Assembly: GCF_041381155.1 (NCBI RefSeq)
Contig: NC_091134.1
Span: 31,625,540-31,689,539, forward strand
Length of the DNA: 64,000 bases
Direction: 5' to 3'
From: Argopecten irradians
Taxonomy: Eukaryota; Mollusca; Bivalvia; Pectinida; Pectinidae
Part shown: positions 48,501 to 59,401 of the stretch, one piece after another
How positions within the stretch are numbered: the first letter of the stretch is position 1
Layout: every line of letters begins with the position of its first letter
The notes under the pieces: generated by a model
Told to the model about the DNA's origin: nothing
Databases searched by the model: none
Seen by the model: the letters and a program-made list of their open reading frames with translations, nothing else
Position numbers and translations under genes: made by a program

Positions 48501-50584
48501 GTTTATTCGGTTGATCTTTAACAGCCAGGGGAATATAAGGATGGCCTCCCATGTGTGCGGTGTGTTGTGCATGGTGCATGTTTTGGAAGGCTGTGGTATA
48601 TTCGTATTGTATCTTTTTGTATAATGAAACTCTCGTCCTTTTTATAGTGATATAAGAATATCACTGAAGACATCAAGCAACACATCCTAGCTACCCTAGC
48701 TGCTAAATCTACCTAGTGTATATTAACACGGTTATTTTTTGTCTCATATATATTAGGGGGAAAGGCCTTATTATATAGGCAGGTTTAGCGGACTAAAGCT
48801 AGGCACATGATACCGACAATGTGCGAACCAGTCATCTCACTCCCTTTCTGCTTTAAGAGCCTTAATCATACCTCGCGTCAGGCGGTGTGTTGTATGTTGT
48901 TCACTATGCTGGTAAGTGTTTCAGCATGTGTAGTTTAGAGAATATAGTTATAACAGTAACATTCAACAAGAAAAAGTCACCTAATAATTGAAATCTGCGA
49001 TAATTTTATGAACTGTATTCGGCTTTAGCTCTTTTTCTCGTTTAGATATATATCTGTATGAATATATAACAAAAATAACACTTTTCAACCATGATGTGAC
49101 ATACCCGCTATACTGTGTGTGAAATACAGGACAAAATATAATACAATAAAACATAAATTTTGCTTCTACGCATTGGCCAAACACTCAACTGTTCCGTGGG
49201 CAACTTGTATATTCGGATTCTTGGCCGTGAGTTGAACACCAAGTACATATTTATTACGTATACTCCCCAAGATGACATTTTTCTATGTAAGAAAAGTGTT
49301 TCCACAAGTGTAAATAGCGTATATACAATTAACTGGTGATGTGGGACAGTTGTTAGGTACTGACCCCTGGTCGGTGTTTTTTGTTAGGGTACTCCAGTTT
49401 TCCTCCACCATCAAATCTGACACATGCTTTATAGTATATGACCCTGTTATTAATAGGATAGAAAACTAAAACAAACTATACCAAAAATCCATGCACAATC
49501 TAACTAGAAGACTAGTCTGTTCTAAAAGTCTGTCATCTTTTTTTTTTTATAATTTTCAAGTTTTGCGTTTATGCTAAAACACAACATGTTCCATGTTTAA
49601 TTCATGTGTACTGTGATGTAGTTACTTGATGTATGTCACTCAGTATAAACTGTATTTTAGGTGTGGTGCTGAAAACAATGTTTCTGTTTCAGGAGTGGTA
49701 CAGTTGTGTGAAGACATGACAGCAGAGATCACACTCAACATTGTTCCTCTTGTATCGGGGCTGGTCCCTCACCCAGCAGTACAGATCCTCAGAAATCAAG
49801 ATGGTGAGTGTTCAAACTTATATTTATCTACATGATAGGATTGTGTCCTAACAATTTAATTTTCTAGTAGATATTGGGGTTCAGTTTTAGTGATGTTTTA
49901 AAATACTGAAGTATTCTCCATTTAATTTCCATATTAAAATAAGCGTTTACTTAAGATTTATTTGTTCAGCTGACACAAAGTCACAGTTGACATTTTAGTG
50001 ATTAGCAGTACTGTGATGCGTCATAAACAATGAACATTTCTCCTTCTTGATGACTATATTAGATCTGCCACTTGCTGGGATGTATACTACCAAATGAAGC
50101 ACTTTCATTTAAGGTCATAGGGTACAGAATTAATATACTTATAATTGTTTAAATGACTATTGCAAGCTGGGATGAAAAAGATACACTGTACCAATTTTGT
50201 CAGAATGAATGACATTGACTTCAAAATTGTTTTCCTGTATTCTCATTGTTGTACATATTACATTTTAGAATTAATTAGAAATAAACATGGCTGACATACA
50301 TCCTCATTTGATCTTGACAACTGACATGTTTGTTACCACTGTATATAAAACTGTCATAAACCTTTGATAGTTGCCAATGTTTCAAATGTTGTTTTGTAGA
50401 TATTTGGTTCAAACAAAATGACCAGACAGCCAAGAACAAGCCTGATGATGATGATATCCCTTTGTCTAATCCTGAAAAAAACCTGGTGACTTCACGGACA
50501 ATACCCTTCAGTCAGGGACAAGTGTATTACGCCAGTATAGCCCAGCAAGTCCATGTGTCCCCAGACGCAGGAGATTCAAACTAG
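33531..50584 (+). CDS. TRAPPC10: Trafficking protein particle complex subunit 10
   Basis: Subunit of the TRAPPII tethering complex, which acts at the Golgi as an exchange-factor complex for Rab GTPases. 22 exons: 33531-33555, 34852-34933, 35277-35409, 36022-36215, 36700-36895, 37321-37435, 38088-38335, 38914-39060, 39334-39445, 39668-39768, 40104-40195, 40680-40820, 41241-41344, 41825-42327, 42557-42698, 44005-44231, 44778-44878, 45289-45412, 45953-46117, 46781-46967, 49693-49803, 50400-50584. Total 3435 nt, 1144 residues; human is 1259. Start METKPIVTS matches the human internal MENKPIVT, and no upstream in-frame ATG was found in the same open frame. Landmarks: WRRSYGRPPKT, HIFWTDC, NDFCSKHPDRC, LREKRNEAGWDF, EELGFMFEMLGLYDDALIQY, YLFSRQCALLFLLGRPWEVA, IGRFRSARHIGKDLADFY, then the beta-sandwich C-terminal half. 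The exon 12 acceptor region is tandemly repeated. Confidence 0.96.
33864..33898. repeat. AT dinucleotide microsatellite
   Basis: Uninterrupted (AT)n tract followed by acatgtatatgcat, in TRAPPC10 intron 1. Confidence 0.8.
34057..34409 (-). mobile_element. TRIM-like miniature LTR element with tRNA-like sequence in its LTRs
   Basis: Fossil-class LTR element without coding capacity; structurally whole. On the minus strand: 130-bp LTR (34409-34280) beginning TGTAGCGGG and ending GTTACA; then a primer-binding-site-like TGGCGTCCAAC two or three bases later; a 93-bp interior; a purine tract (GAAAGGAGGGAGGAG) directly before the second LTR (34186-34057). The LTRs are almost identical, so the insertion is young. 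CATG flanks both sides as a 4-bp target duplication. Each LTR contains a tRNA-like stretch with A box TAGCTCAGTCGGTAGAGC and B box GGTTCGAATCC. Family name unknown; TRIM-type is inferred from architecture. Confidence 0.75.
34429..34510. mobile_element. 82-bp palindromic MITE with 8-bp TSD
   Basis: A near-perfect inverted repeat: arms start TAGCTACTGTTGTAGCAG and end CTACAACAGTGGCTAG, meeting at CTGACTGACAGTCAG. TAGAATAT flanks it on both sides (34421-34428 and 34511-34518), the 8-bp duplication expected of an hAT-type insertion. It would fold into a hairpin of about 40 bp. Confidence 0.8.
34533..34685 (+). mobile_element. Older partial copy of the same TRIM-like element
   Basis: Plus-strand LTR 34533-34664 (TGTAGCGGG to GTTACA), followed by a primer-binding-site-like TGGTGCCCAAC, after which similarity stops. 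Clearly more diverged than the complete copy at 34057-34409 and lying in opposite orientation. Broken: only one LTR and the first interior bases remain. Confidence 0.7.
36440..36575 (-). mobile_element. SINE fragment
   Basis: Contains minus-strand remnants of the tRNA-headed SINE: 'gacaaaaaccactgatcttcagt', 'cttgcaacccagagatggagg' and 'actacctggtagtgg'. Heavily degraded. In TRAPPC10 intron 4. Confidence 0.4.
40303..40705 (+). repeat. 81-bp tandem repeat carrying TRAPPC10 exon 12 acceptor, five copies
   Basis: The unit contains TTTACATGTACTGCGTGTGC, TTTACCTATCAG (acceptor) and CGCCTCGGAGAAGCCCAGAA (start of the coding exon). Exon-start copies begin at 40358, 40438, 40519, 40600 and 40681. In the first four the exon piece is followed by GCAG then GTAAAT, a donor-like junction. 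Only the last continues into the real exon (GCAGAGAACTTT). Each of the first four is thus a 26-nt potential micro-exon with both splice sites. Copies are nearly identical, so the array is recent. Confidence 0.93.
42755..43684. mobile_element. Helitron-like non-autonomous element
   Basis: Left end AGGGCCCCGCATCGAGATGC, with a small hairpin. The right end carries GCGGGGCCCT (inverted copy of AGGGCCCCGC), then hairpin CTGACGTGTCAG and terminal CTAG followed by T. A 3' hairpin a few bases before CTRR is the Helitron 3' signature. A TCCGTCCG-type microsatellite lies near the left end. No ORF. In TRAPPC10 intron 15. A degraded relative of the left end is at 44262-44300. Confidence 0.65.
44262..44300. 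mobile_element. Relic of the 42755 element's left end
   Basis: AGGGCTTTGTATCAAAGTTG then GGAGCCCTATA matches the layout AGGGCCCCGCATCGAGATGCGGG..GCCCTATA of the element at 42755. Short and degraded, with no detectable right end. Confidence 0.4.
46554..46574. repeat. Poly-G tract
   Basis: About 20 uninterrupted G followed by a run of A, in TRAPPC10 intron 19. Potential G-quadruplex or assembly-error spot. Confidence 0.85.
48520..48905 (+). mobile_element. Second SINE-like family, itself interrupted
   Basis: Contains ATGGCCTCCCATGTGTGCGG, TGTTTTGGAAGGCTGTGG, TATTCGTATTGTATCTTTTT, ATCAAGCAACACATCC, and after the interruption GACAATGTGCGAACCAGTC, TCTCACTCCCTTTCTGCT. I recognise this order from repetitive molluscan sequence; I cannot place it in a named family. 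It lies in the spacer of the 47239-49335 element and is split by a MITE at about 48697-48812. Confidence 0.5.
48697..48812. mobile_element. Short hairpin MITE (copy B)
   Basis: The right end GCCTTATTATATAGGCAGGT then TTAGCGGACTA matches the inverted left end of the MITE at 19672 (TAGTCCGCTAAACCTGCCTA). The left end, GCTGCTAAATCTACCTAGTG, is diverged. Innermost of the nested insertions here. Confidence 0.6.
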
Positions 50585-51087
50585 ACATTTCTTAACCAGG
50601 ATTTCAATGTCTTTCATTTAGAATCATCGCATGATTAGAATGGAATTGATCATGTGAAACATTAGTAAAACTATGTTACATCAATTGTGCAATATAAATT
50701 TATATCTAATATTGAAGATGTGGTTTGTAAATAATGGCAAATTCTATTATTCATAGTCAAAACTTTTATTGGTGAAGGACAGGCATGATTACATTGAAGT
50801 ATATATTTGAGTCTTTTTGTCTCCATTCATTGACTGATAAGAACTTAATGTTTCATTAATACAGCAATAAGAATAAGGCACAAGCTATCAAAACTTTAAC
50901 TGTCCCCTCACAAGTTAGTGTTATGACCAATTTCATCATTTTTAACATATTCGTCAAGCGATTATATTTATTATCAAAGGATCCGATAAACTTACTATAT
51001 GAAGCAGTGTGACTGTATACCATTTGATGTAACGTAATATAATGTATGAGGTATATTTTTTAACTTTTTATACATCCCGCAACTAAG
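50585..51087. other. TRAPPC10 3' flank
   Basis: AT-rich 3' UTR or intergenic sequence following the TRAPPC10 stop. No canonical AATAAA is evident before the MITE at 51088; no other feature seen. Confidence 0.4.
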
Positions 51088-51660
51088 TTAAAGGGACAAT
51101 TCACTCAGGCTAATTCTTTTACATAACAAAAAGCAAAATATGGCATAAATGTATTGTTCTACGTTTCTTATGAAACATATAATATAAAATATTGACTAAT
51201 TCCACGTCTTTGTATAATATTTTAATTAATATTGTTGAAATATCAAATCGTTGATCAATACGATTAAGCAGGTACAATATGGACGCTGTACCCATACCCG
51301 AGCCAAAGTTACGCACGTTTAACAAATAAACTACATAACCACTGCGAAGGTGATAAAATGATTTTTAGGCAAGACAATTCACCTAATAAGGTAAACACAC
51401 CACTTTCAGAGCGATTTGAGCAGTTCTAGACAAAAGTTGCATTACTCTACGAGCAAGGGACAGGGTGCGGCATACAAGAAGTTCGACCACAATGTGTAAT
51501 GGCGGACAGCGAGCGAGTTTGAACATCTACACACATGTCACAACCATGGGCTTTTCAGGCATATCACAGTAAAACCGACTTATCTAATTTCCATTAGAAC
51601 TGGGTTTTTCCGATATATGTACACATTTTAATGTTCTCTTAGACTGAATTATCCCTTTAA
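51088..51660. mobile_element. TTAA-flanked MITE, 573 bp
   Basis: Ends TTAAAGGGACAATTCACTCA and GACTGAATTATCCCTTTAA form an imperfect inverted pair bounded by TTAA. No coding frame. The TTAAAGGG start is typical of Kolobok/T2-like MITEs. Confidence 0.7.
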
Positions 51661-51870
51661 GGGGGGTTGGATGGGTTATACTGGAATCGGGCTGTCCGTC
51701 TGTATGTCTGCCTGTAGACACAGCTTTGTTCGGCCAACTCCTTCTGAATTACTTTAAAGATTTTGAAAAAAAATTGTTACCCAGAACCCTGACATAAAGG
51801 GGAGTTGAGTGAACTATATAGGGTTCTGCAATGTCCTTATTAATAGAGTTTTCTTGTAGAGCGGGGGGTA
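51661..51870. repeat. Interspersed repeat fragment
   Basis: GGGGTTGGATGGGTTATACTG, then a GTCCGTCTGTATGTCTGCCTG microsatellite-like stretch and TTCGGCCAACTCCTTCTGAA. This arrangement recalls the left end of other HINE-like elements in this window; boundaries not established. Confidence 0.35.
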
Positions 51871-53082
51871 TTAGTTGGCCACTCTGGCAACAGTTTTAGT
51901 TTATTAAGGAAAACGAAAGAATTTATGATCGTTGTTATCAATTATTTGTTCTTACAATTACCTGATAAAAAAGTGTTAAATTATCAGAATATTTGTTTTA
52001 AGAATGTTCACCTCTGAGAAGTCAAAATTTTCTTGTATTAAACTTTTTTTCTCATATAGATTTTTGGAAAAAGGAGCTTATACCATAAAAGAAAATGGAA
52101 GAAAAAATATATGTCCGTGTGCTCGTTTTTGAGCTTTTGTCACTCAAAGACACCTAGTTGACAAAATATTGGATTTTAAGGGAATTTTGCCGTTTTGACC
52201 GTATAAGATAGAGATTAAGCCATAATTTCCTATTAAAATGAGGTGTTTGATATATATGAATGTTTGTAGAATTCATTTTCTAGTAGTCTTCTTTAAAAAT
52301 ATACCAGTTTTGATCAATTAGACTAATATTTTTTCTCAGAATAACAACATATGCTACCCCTACCTCTTAATTTTGTGCTACCAAATGCACCATTTTCAGC
52401 CATTTTTGCCAAATTTAACCCTTTATAGAAAAAATTCTGGTATTAAACTTTTGTTATTATTTTGCTTATCAATAGGGAAAACGGTTGTTCTTTCTAAATC
52501 AGGAAGAAAAATTGGGGGTCTGTGTGCTTACTTTTTTGCCCCATTTGAATTTTTGTTATTTTTCAGTATTTTAGAGTAAAAAATTTAAGTGCCCAAATTA
52601 CCATTAAATTTAAAAATAAAGTCACAAAAGTGTATCGTTTCACATATTAATGCTCAATATTTTAATTACTACGAACCTAGTAACGATTTGCAGCAAAAAT
52701 TAGCTAAATACAGCTAAAAATGCTGGCGCACTAATGATTTAAGCTGTGGCTCTACTTGAAGCAAAAAAAGACACAATTTCAAATTGGCCGCCAAATGGGC
52801 CATTTCTTAAAATCCCCGTATAAAAAATCTGCTTAAAATAGAAATGTAAATTTTTGACAAAATTTGCATCTGGCACAACTTGCTACAGATACTGATAAAT
52901 TATATTTGAAAATCTCATAACTTCTTTGGTCTATGTTGAAACGAGACTTCAACGGTACTGATACCTCAGAAGAATATTTACATCCTTAACTTGTTCTTTC
53001 CTTCTAAAATCATTGAATGCTTGGCCAAATGCTTTGATTATTAGAGCAGAACAAAAGTATTTTTTAGAACAGGTTCCATTTT
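51871..53082. other. Intergenic, nothing recognised
   Basis: AT-rich sequence without convincing exons, RNA genes or repeat ends. Confidence 0.4.
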
Positions 53083-53830
53083 TAGGTCATCTGACCCAAA
53101 GGGTCAGGATGACCTATGGAGATAACCTCTAAAACATTCACTTTTTCACTTGAATTTTGATATCTTTGTTAAAGTGCTATTTTGTTAATTAAATAATACA
53201 GTAGCCGGGGCTAGTAATTTTGTATATAAAGTGCTTTTTCAGCTAAAATCTTTTTTTACAGTAATCATGCAATGATAGAGAATATATAGGCATAGGCGAA
53301 AAGTTGAAATCCAAATTATTGTGGGACCATTTTTGAAAATAAATGGACCTTGACCACTTTCAAGGTAAGGGGTCGCTAAAATCTTTTGCTTCCAGGGAAT
53401 TTGGCCTTCTAGCTGAAAATAGAATACCCGTTTGTTATCAGTCAAAATTCTTCAAAATCTTGAATTTGTTCTACCAGCTGAAACATGAAATGATCCTATC
53501 AAGTGTTGTTATATTTTATGTCGATAAGTGATAATGGCTGCCACACAGACATGTAGTTGTAGTTCTGTGCAATTTAACTGAAACTTGAAACATAAATCCT
53601 CAAAATATCTTCTGGTTGATCCCAGATTGAAGATGGAACAGATTGCCAAGATAGTCACAATCGTTAATCTTGTTGGATAATCCTAAACATCTTTTTTTCA
53701 CTGAACGTTTTTTATTATGTTAAAGTGCTATTTTGTTAATTAAAATAATCACTGCAGGTTTTGTAATCATGCTATGGCATGGGACCATTTTTGTGAGCCA
53801 TGATAGAATACCTTTGTATAGTTAGTTTAA
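53083..53830. repeat. Hairpin-led repeat with two ~555-bp-spaced units
   Basis: Starts with a hairpin AGGTCATCTGACCC-AAAG-GGGTCAGGATGACCT. GTTAAAGTGCTATTTTGTTAATTAA occurs near 53170 and again near 53724, indicating two diverged internal units. GGGACCATTTTTG also recurs (53323, 53779). Likely a truncated member of the tandem-unit element class. Confidence 0.45.
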
Positions 53831-53887
53831 GATTATAGTTTAAATCCTATATTTATTAGCACGTTGGTTTAGTTTTGATTATAGTTT

Positions 53888-54075
53888 AATATCTTATTAG
53901 CAGCCAGGGTAATTTAAAACATTAACCAGATGTCAAATGAAAGTCGGAGAACCTTGAGAAAAACCACTAACTAGCAGTCAGTCCATGACAACAGCCACAC
54001 ATTGGAATCAAACTCCTGACCCAGAGGCGGCGAGTTTCTGCTAAAACAACACATTAACCACTCGGACACAGCATC
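53888..54075 (-). mobile_element. tRNA-headed SINE, degraded copy
   Basis: Minus strand: head TGCTGTGTCCGAGTGGTTAA (reverse of 54053-54072), central GGTTTTTCTCAAGG-type domain and tail AGCCAGGGTAATTTAAAAC. Diverged from the copy at 63244. Confidence 0.65.
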
Positions 54076-56875
54076 TGTAGTGAAAGTTTATCTGTTTGTA
54101 GTTACTTGATTGCTTACAATTATTGCCAAGCGATTTAAACTTTCACATGCAAATTATCTTTCAAAATCTAAAATTGACCAGAAATTGTCATGAATTTGTT
54201 GTCAAAACTTGACCTGAAATGAGCAGAATGTAGTCAATTTCAGGTTTAAAATCTTTTGTAATTAACCAGAATTTTTAGTGAAAAATTACAAAGGTCAAAT
54301 TCTTAAAAATTTCTGGTCTAGTACATTTTAAGACTCATTGAGGTCAATTTCATGTTATGAAATTCTGTGCTTTTATAAGAGTATTATTACACTGTACTTT
54401 GTGAGAACAAGAGCTGCTGTACGCTGACTGTATCAAACATTGACTTGAATCTATTATGTTGTGTAATTATCCACTGAAATGCTCCATTTTCATGATAACG
54501 TCCTTTGATATCCTCTGCTGACACCATCAACCTTTGACTCATCAACTTTTAATATTTACTGGTAGTGAAGTTAGGTATTAGTGATAGTAATGTACATGTA
54601 TGTTACTGGAGACAATGTATAAAACAACCAGAATATAAAGTACAGTACATATTTCTCTTCTTTATTATAGAATGTCTGTAATATAATTCCATGCATACAA
54701 GTCTGTACAATCATGCATACAATACAATTCAAAGTACGCATACATTTGTATTTACATTATAAATTCAACTTCACACTAAAGAGTCTGATTATCATACAAG
54801 AAAAGTTACATGCCAAAGATACGAGTTAGGCATTATCAAAGACAGGTTGTAACAGACTAATATTAAATGGTTGAAAATTAAATATTTCAGAAATTTCATT
54901 AATAACAAACAATAAAAAAAATATATATTTCTATCTGATAGTGTGATAATATAAGAACATAATGTACTGGAATTGCAGATGAATATAGTCTCAATACATA
55001 ACAGGATAAAAAAAAAGAGTAAAAAAATTTTCATGAACACAGAAATGGGGTTATATCAGTTTTAAACTAAAACTGTTTTGAATCTCATAACAATGATAAT
55101 TCCAGTGGGGAAAAAAACATGTTCAAGAATCTTTTTCTCAAAGATTACATTGCTTGAATGAAAACAATATCTTTTTTTATATATGAAAAGTAACCATATG
55201 TATGCATATAAACACTGGACCCAAAGTGAATCGTAGATATACTGAAGTATTTATCTAGGTACTATATAACACAATATGTTTGTCATGTAGAAACTGTCTT
55301 AGTTTTCATGGTTGCTGTATTAACACAAATATAAAAACAATGAATATTGTTTTATATTATTTTTTACTATATCGGCTAAGTATGAATATTTTTATCCCAC
55401 GAATTGATATCAAAACTCCAAATTACCAAAGAAAGTACACACAAATATTTTATGTTATACAATTTTACTTTTACATCTTGTACCAATGCCACAGTGAAGC
55501 AAAAATCAAAAAAGAAAAATTAAATGAAAATAATGATTAACATAATATAAAATTTAATACCTGTTTATCAAGTTTTAAATGAAAAGAAAAATAATGGGAT
55601 GGTTTTTAAAAAGCTTCCTGACTAGCTACGATTTCGATATCGTATATATTTTATAGGGGATTCAATGTAAACTATGTTTCTGATAACTGAATTCAATGTT
55701 TTCTGGTTATAATAATAGTTATACTTTTGACATGGACAGCAATTAACTCTTAACACTTAATACTCCAGTATCCACCACTGATCCTGTTTCAAATAAACTT
55801 ATATCTACCCAATTATAATTATGAAATACATAGACGATGTTGGAGACCTCTGCCTATAATTTATATTTTCTTTAAATTTGTGATAAGAATAGGTTGCAAT
55901 TCAGCAACTTTAGAGATTCTTTAGTACACAAAGCCTAATAAATAAATAATATGGTATATTTCTCTAGAGCTGATTAATCTTGTGTCTTGGTAATCATAAT
56001 ATTTCATTATTTAGATTTACTGATGTCCTATTAATATGTATTATTTTGATGAATTCATATTTTCACAAAGTGAAATTAAACAGTTTTTAAGTAGTGATCA
56101 TGAACTGGATTAGTTTAACAAATATATAAAGAAGGCAACAAAAAATAATTTTGTTCATACTCAGATTTTTGTTGGCGAAAAAACTTTGAAATACAATCAC
56201 TCAATATAACACAATCACTCAATATAACCATTAAATCAAATAGTCACCAATACTTTTTCATAAAGTATGAAATATTTATTTTTCTCTATTGTATGTTTAA
56301 ATAAATATACATGTGTTATGTCTTTGAACACTAGGAACGAGTATCAAAACTTAATGGTGTCTATTAATACCAGAAAGACATTTAACTGTCAAACACATTA
56401 AATAGTTAACTGATGTTTTTATGTAGTTTGTGATATGTCATAATGGTCCTGCATGATTTTTTTCAGACATCACATTCAGCATAATCAATATATGGTACAA
56501 AATACCAAGATACTAATAAATTATTATTATCAATAGTTAATATATAGTACCTAGCAATTTGATATTGTTTTTGATTATTTTTCATCAAAGGTGTTATTTA
56601 ATCTTTAATATGATAAATCCTAAAGTGAATATTTGATAGTAATTACAAACACATGCACTTGTATAAAAGCTAGGTTCCCTATTTAATAGATAAAGTGTGT
56701 CTACCGTAATTATACCAGAAATAAAAAATATGTTTTCTAATGCTGGTAATCAGTTTAGTTACAAAATCATGCACAACATGTCTCACTCTGATGCATGTAC
56801 TACGTACTGTACAAAAAAAATTGATTTCAAGATATAACGCAAAGCATACAAAAGTATTTTCTAAATACACATAGG
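54076..56875. other. Intergenic, AT-rich, nothing recognised
   Basis: Long AT-rich stretch between TRAPPC10 and PDXK with no supported gene. Short open frames are low-complexity and on both strands. Confidence 0.4.
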
Positions 56876-57001
56876 ATCTTTAAATGAGTGTTCATTTCAT
56901 ATGAGATTTTATGAAGCAAGTCTTAACAAGTTTTTATTTTTTCGAGCCTTGGCAAGAGACAAGTTTCATAAAATCTCCTATGAAATGAACACAAATTTAA
57001 G
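56876..57001. repeat. Inverted repeat, ~38-bp arms
   Basis: GTGTTCATTTCATATGAGAT at 56888 pairs with ATCTCCTATGAAATGAACAC ending at 56992; pairing continues outward to about 56876 and 57001. The loop is about 45 bp. Possible palindromic MITE. Confidence 0.65.
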
Positions 57002-57009
57002 ATACTTTT

Positions 57010-57157
57010 TATCACATAATCTACAACAACCTACATTTCGAAGCATCTCACGTCAAAATGTGTTGTAACAAAATCTCTCCAGGTTATATTACACTAGTGA
57101 CAAATGCAAAAATATTACACAGGCGGAATCACTTGATATCAGGCAGATTATGTGATA
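57010..57157. mobile_element. Candidate 148-bp MITE, 13-bp TIRs
   Basis: TATCACATAATCT and its exact inverse AGATTATGTGATA bound a non-coding 148-bp stretch. No clear target duplication. Confidence 0.45.
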
Positions 57158-58547
57158 AATGTTAAAGGGACATGAACCTTAAATAAGTTATTCTGTATGC
57201 TCAGATATTCTTTTCAGATGTTTATTGAATATTTTATTACAGTGTACAATGATTGGTTATCTAAAACGACAGGAAAACATGAGGAATACCTACCCCAAAA
57301 ATGATAAAAATATATTCTATTTTTGGAACACAAAACGAAATCTGGCCGAAAGCGCGATTATAGGAGATTTCAGAAAAGATGGCGTGACGTCACAGAAAGT
57401 TTACATCCGGGTCCTCAAAGGTACAAACACAGTATGGCGACTGATAAAAACAATAACAGATACGTACATCCCTGCTTCATAATAGATACTTTGACAAAAG
57501 TTTATACTTTCATACTTGCAAATTCTGATTTTGAAATGGTTTCTTATTGTTTCACATGTTACGGATGTTAACATTTTTATATTTTCATTTGTTTATTGCT
57601 AAATATAACAAGTGTAGATTTAGTGTCGAAGCCACCTATCGAAGCGCTGCCGGGCCATCACACGTTCCCGATTTTGTTCATACGTATAAATTGAGGTTGT
57701 GAAAAAGGTGTTTATGAATAAATGATTTATTTCAATGTATCATGTTTCTGTTAAACATGAATAAACAAAACGTGAACCACCTGACCAGACCACGGCCGCT
57801 CGTGTATGGCTTCATCGCTGGTAGATCACCGCAGGCCACAGCATTGTTGGGGAAATAAATCATATGAATGATTACCAACACTTTTATCTAAAAAAGTACT
57901 TGTTTAAGATATATATATATCGTTATTTAATATGTGCATGTTGTTTTAATGGAATGCCCTTGTATCAACTACTGTGTTACACGTACACATGTTTATCCTG
58001 CAACTGTCCCGCATACTGACCGATAACTACTGCCGGATAAACTTGTGCTTTATCCGTCAATACGATATGCTTTATCCGTCAATACGATCACGTGAATTTG
58101 TTCCATATCTGACGGAACTTTTTCTAACTTGACCCAGAACTTGAACCTTCCGGTGAATGAAACGTCATTCAGTCCCGCTAAAACGTGACGTCACATTCAT
58201 CGAAATGACGTCATTTTTACGATATCGAAAATCTCGTATGGCGGTGTCGTCTTTTTCTTGGCTCATGACAAAGGTATGTATTGTTAAGTAATTCTTTAAT
58301 GGGTATTGGTTGTTATTTGAGTATTTTCATTTCCTTTCAGTGATATATCACCCTGAATAGAATTACGGTTACTGTTTGTGAATGCGCTTATTTATTTCCC
58401 ACGGCAGTAAAAAGGAGTACACTCTCATTCGGTTAAGTGAATGAATCTTTACCTCCGCATCAAAGAAGCGTCTCGCTTCGAGCGAAACAAAGTAAGGAAC
58501 TGTCAATTTGCTTTCGTTTTGAAAGCCATAATGGTTGCAGGATAAAC

Positions 58548-58697
58548 AGAATACACGGTTAGTATCTTACAATACAAGTTTTATTTTGGTGCTCGACACG
58601 GAAAGCCGAGATGACTCGGCAAAGCCTCGTCATCTCGGCTTTCCTAAGTCTCGCACCAAAATAAACCTTGTATTGTAAGATACTAACCGTGTATTCT
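58548..58697. repeat. 150-bp near-perfect palindrome
   Basis: AGAATACACGGTTAGTATCT...GTTTTATTTTGGTGC pairs with GCACCAAAATAAACC...AGATACTAACCGTGTATTCT. The centre folds again (GAAAGCCGAGATGACTCGGC / CATCTCGGCTTTC). No flanking duplication seen. Palindromic MITE is the likeliest explanation. Confidence 0.8.
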
Positions 58698-58954
58698 CTA
58701 TCTGTCTGCCGTTCTCGAAAAATAATATACAATGTATGGTGAAATCGTTCAGTTTTCATGCTGCATATTTCATTTTTAATATTTCATTTTCAGCCGCTTT
58801 TATGCCATGGACTGCTGTGTTAAGTCTCCAATTGAAATGGTATTAATTTTATATAATTTGAATACATATTAGGTAGACTTCATTTAAATTGATATAAATT
58901 ACAGATCGTAGTACTGTACGTGATACAAAACCATTTATATTAAATACGGGGTAC

Positions 58955-59065
58955 GGACAAAAGCCCCCCCGGACAAAAGCCCCTTAGGACATAAGCCCCT
59001 AGGACAAAAGCCCCTTGGACAAAAGCCCCTCCATACTAATGGAAAAGAGGACAAAAGCCCCTTCA
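58955..59065. repeat. GGACAAAAGCCCC tandem motif
   Basis: Six copies of GGACAAAAGCCCC or GGACATAAGCCCC spaced 13-30 bp. A simple array of this motif is found repeatedly in molluscan genomes from my memory; its role is unknown. Confidence 0.75.
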
Positions 59066-59401
59066 TTTTTCAAAAAAATTAAATTCAAAAATATAGTAAA
59101 AAAAATATAAAATATTTTCTTATATCAGTTTTTTTTTCTTCAAATATACATGTAGTTCAAAATAAGACACAATGTAATAATTTACTGGATTATTGGGATT
59201 TTACTAAAAATTTGATAAATTGATTTCATGATTTATAGAAAAAAAATGTAAAAATTTTTTTGATGTTAATCTAATTATGACACTATATGATAGAAATACT
59301 CAAAGTTTTGTTTAAAAATATGATATAATGAACCTACAAACTGACTCATTTGTATGTTATAAACTAAATCCCAAAATTGATGACAAAAATATTAACCAGA
59401 A

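Larger units (their letters stand above)
47239..49335. mobile_element. ~2.1-kb non-autonomous element with >400-bp TIRs
   Basis: Long inverted arms: about 47239-47690 and 48929-49335. Shared blocks include CGCTATTTACGCTCGTGGAA, TTGGCCAATGCGTAGAAGCA, AGATATATATCTGAA and GATTAGGTGACTTTTTCTTG. Outer edges read CACTGGGG... and ...CTGGTG, and ATGTG from the host SINE occurs on both sides, a probable short target duplication. The spacer is non-coding and carries a second SINE. Superfamily undetermined. Confidence 0.75.
47152..49475 (+). mobile_element. tRNA-headed SINE split by a 2.1-kb insertion
   Basis: The left part, 47152-47238, has a tRNA-Ser/Leu-like head: A box GGTGGCTGAGTGG, TTAAGATGTCCCAACATATT, B box AGTTCGAATCC. 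The right part, from about 49336, resumes with ATGTGGGACAGTTGTTAGGTACTGACC, central domain and tail ending TTATTAATAGGATAG. The two halves together match the intact copy at 63244-63450. The element between them is described separately. Confidence 0.8.

Noticed and set aside
57225-57571. Open frames overlapping a TGACGTCA site
   Set aside because: Overlapping frames with no recognisable domain, inside the candidate TTAA element.
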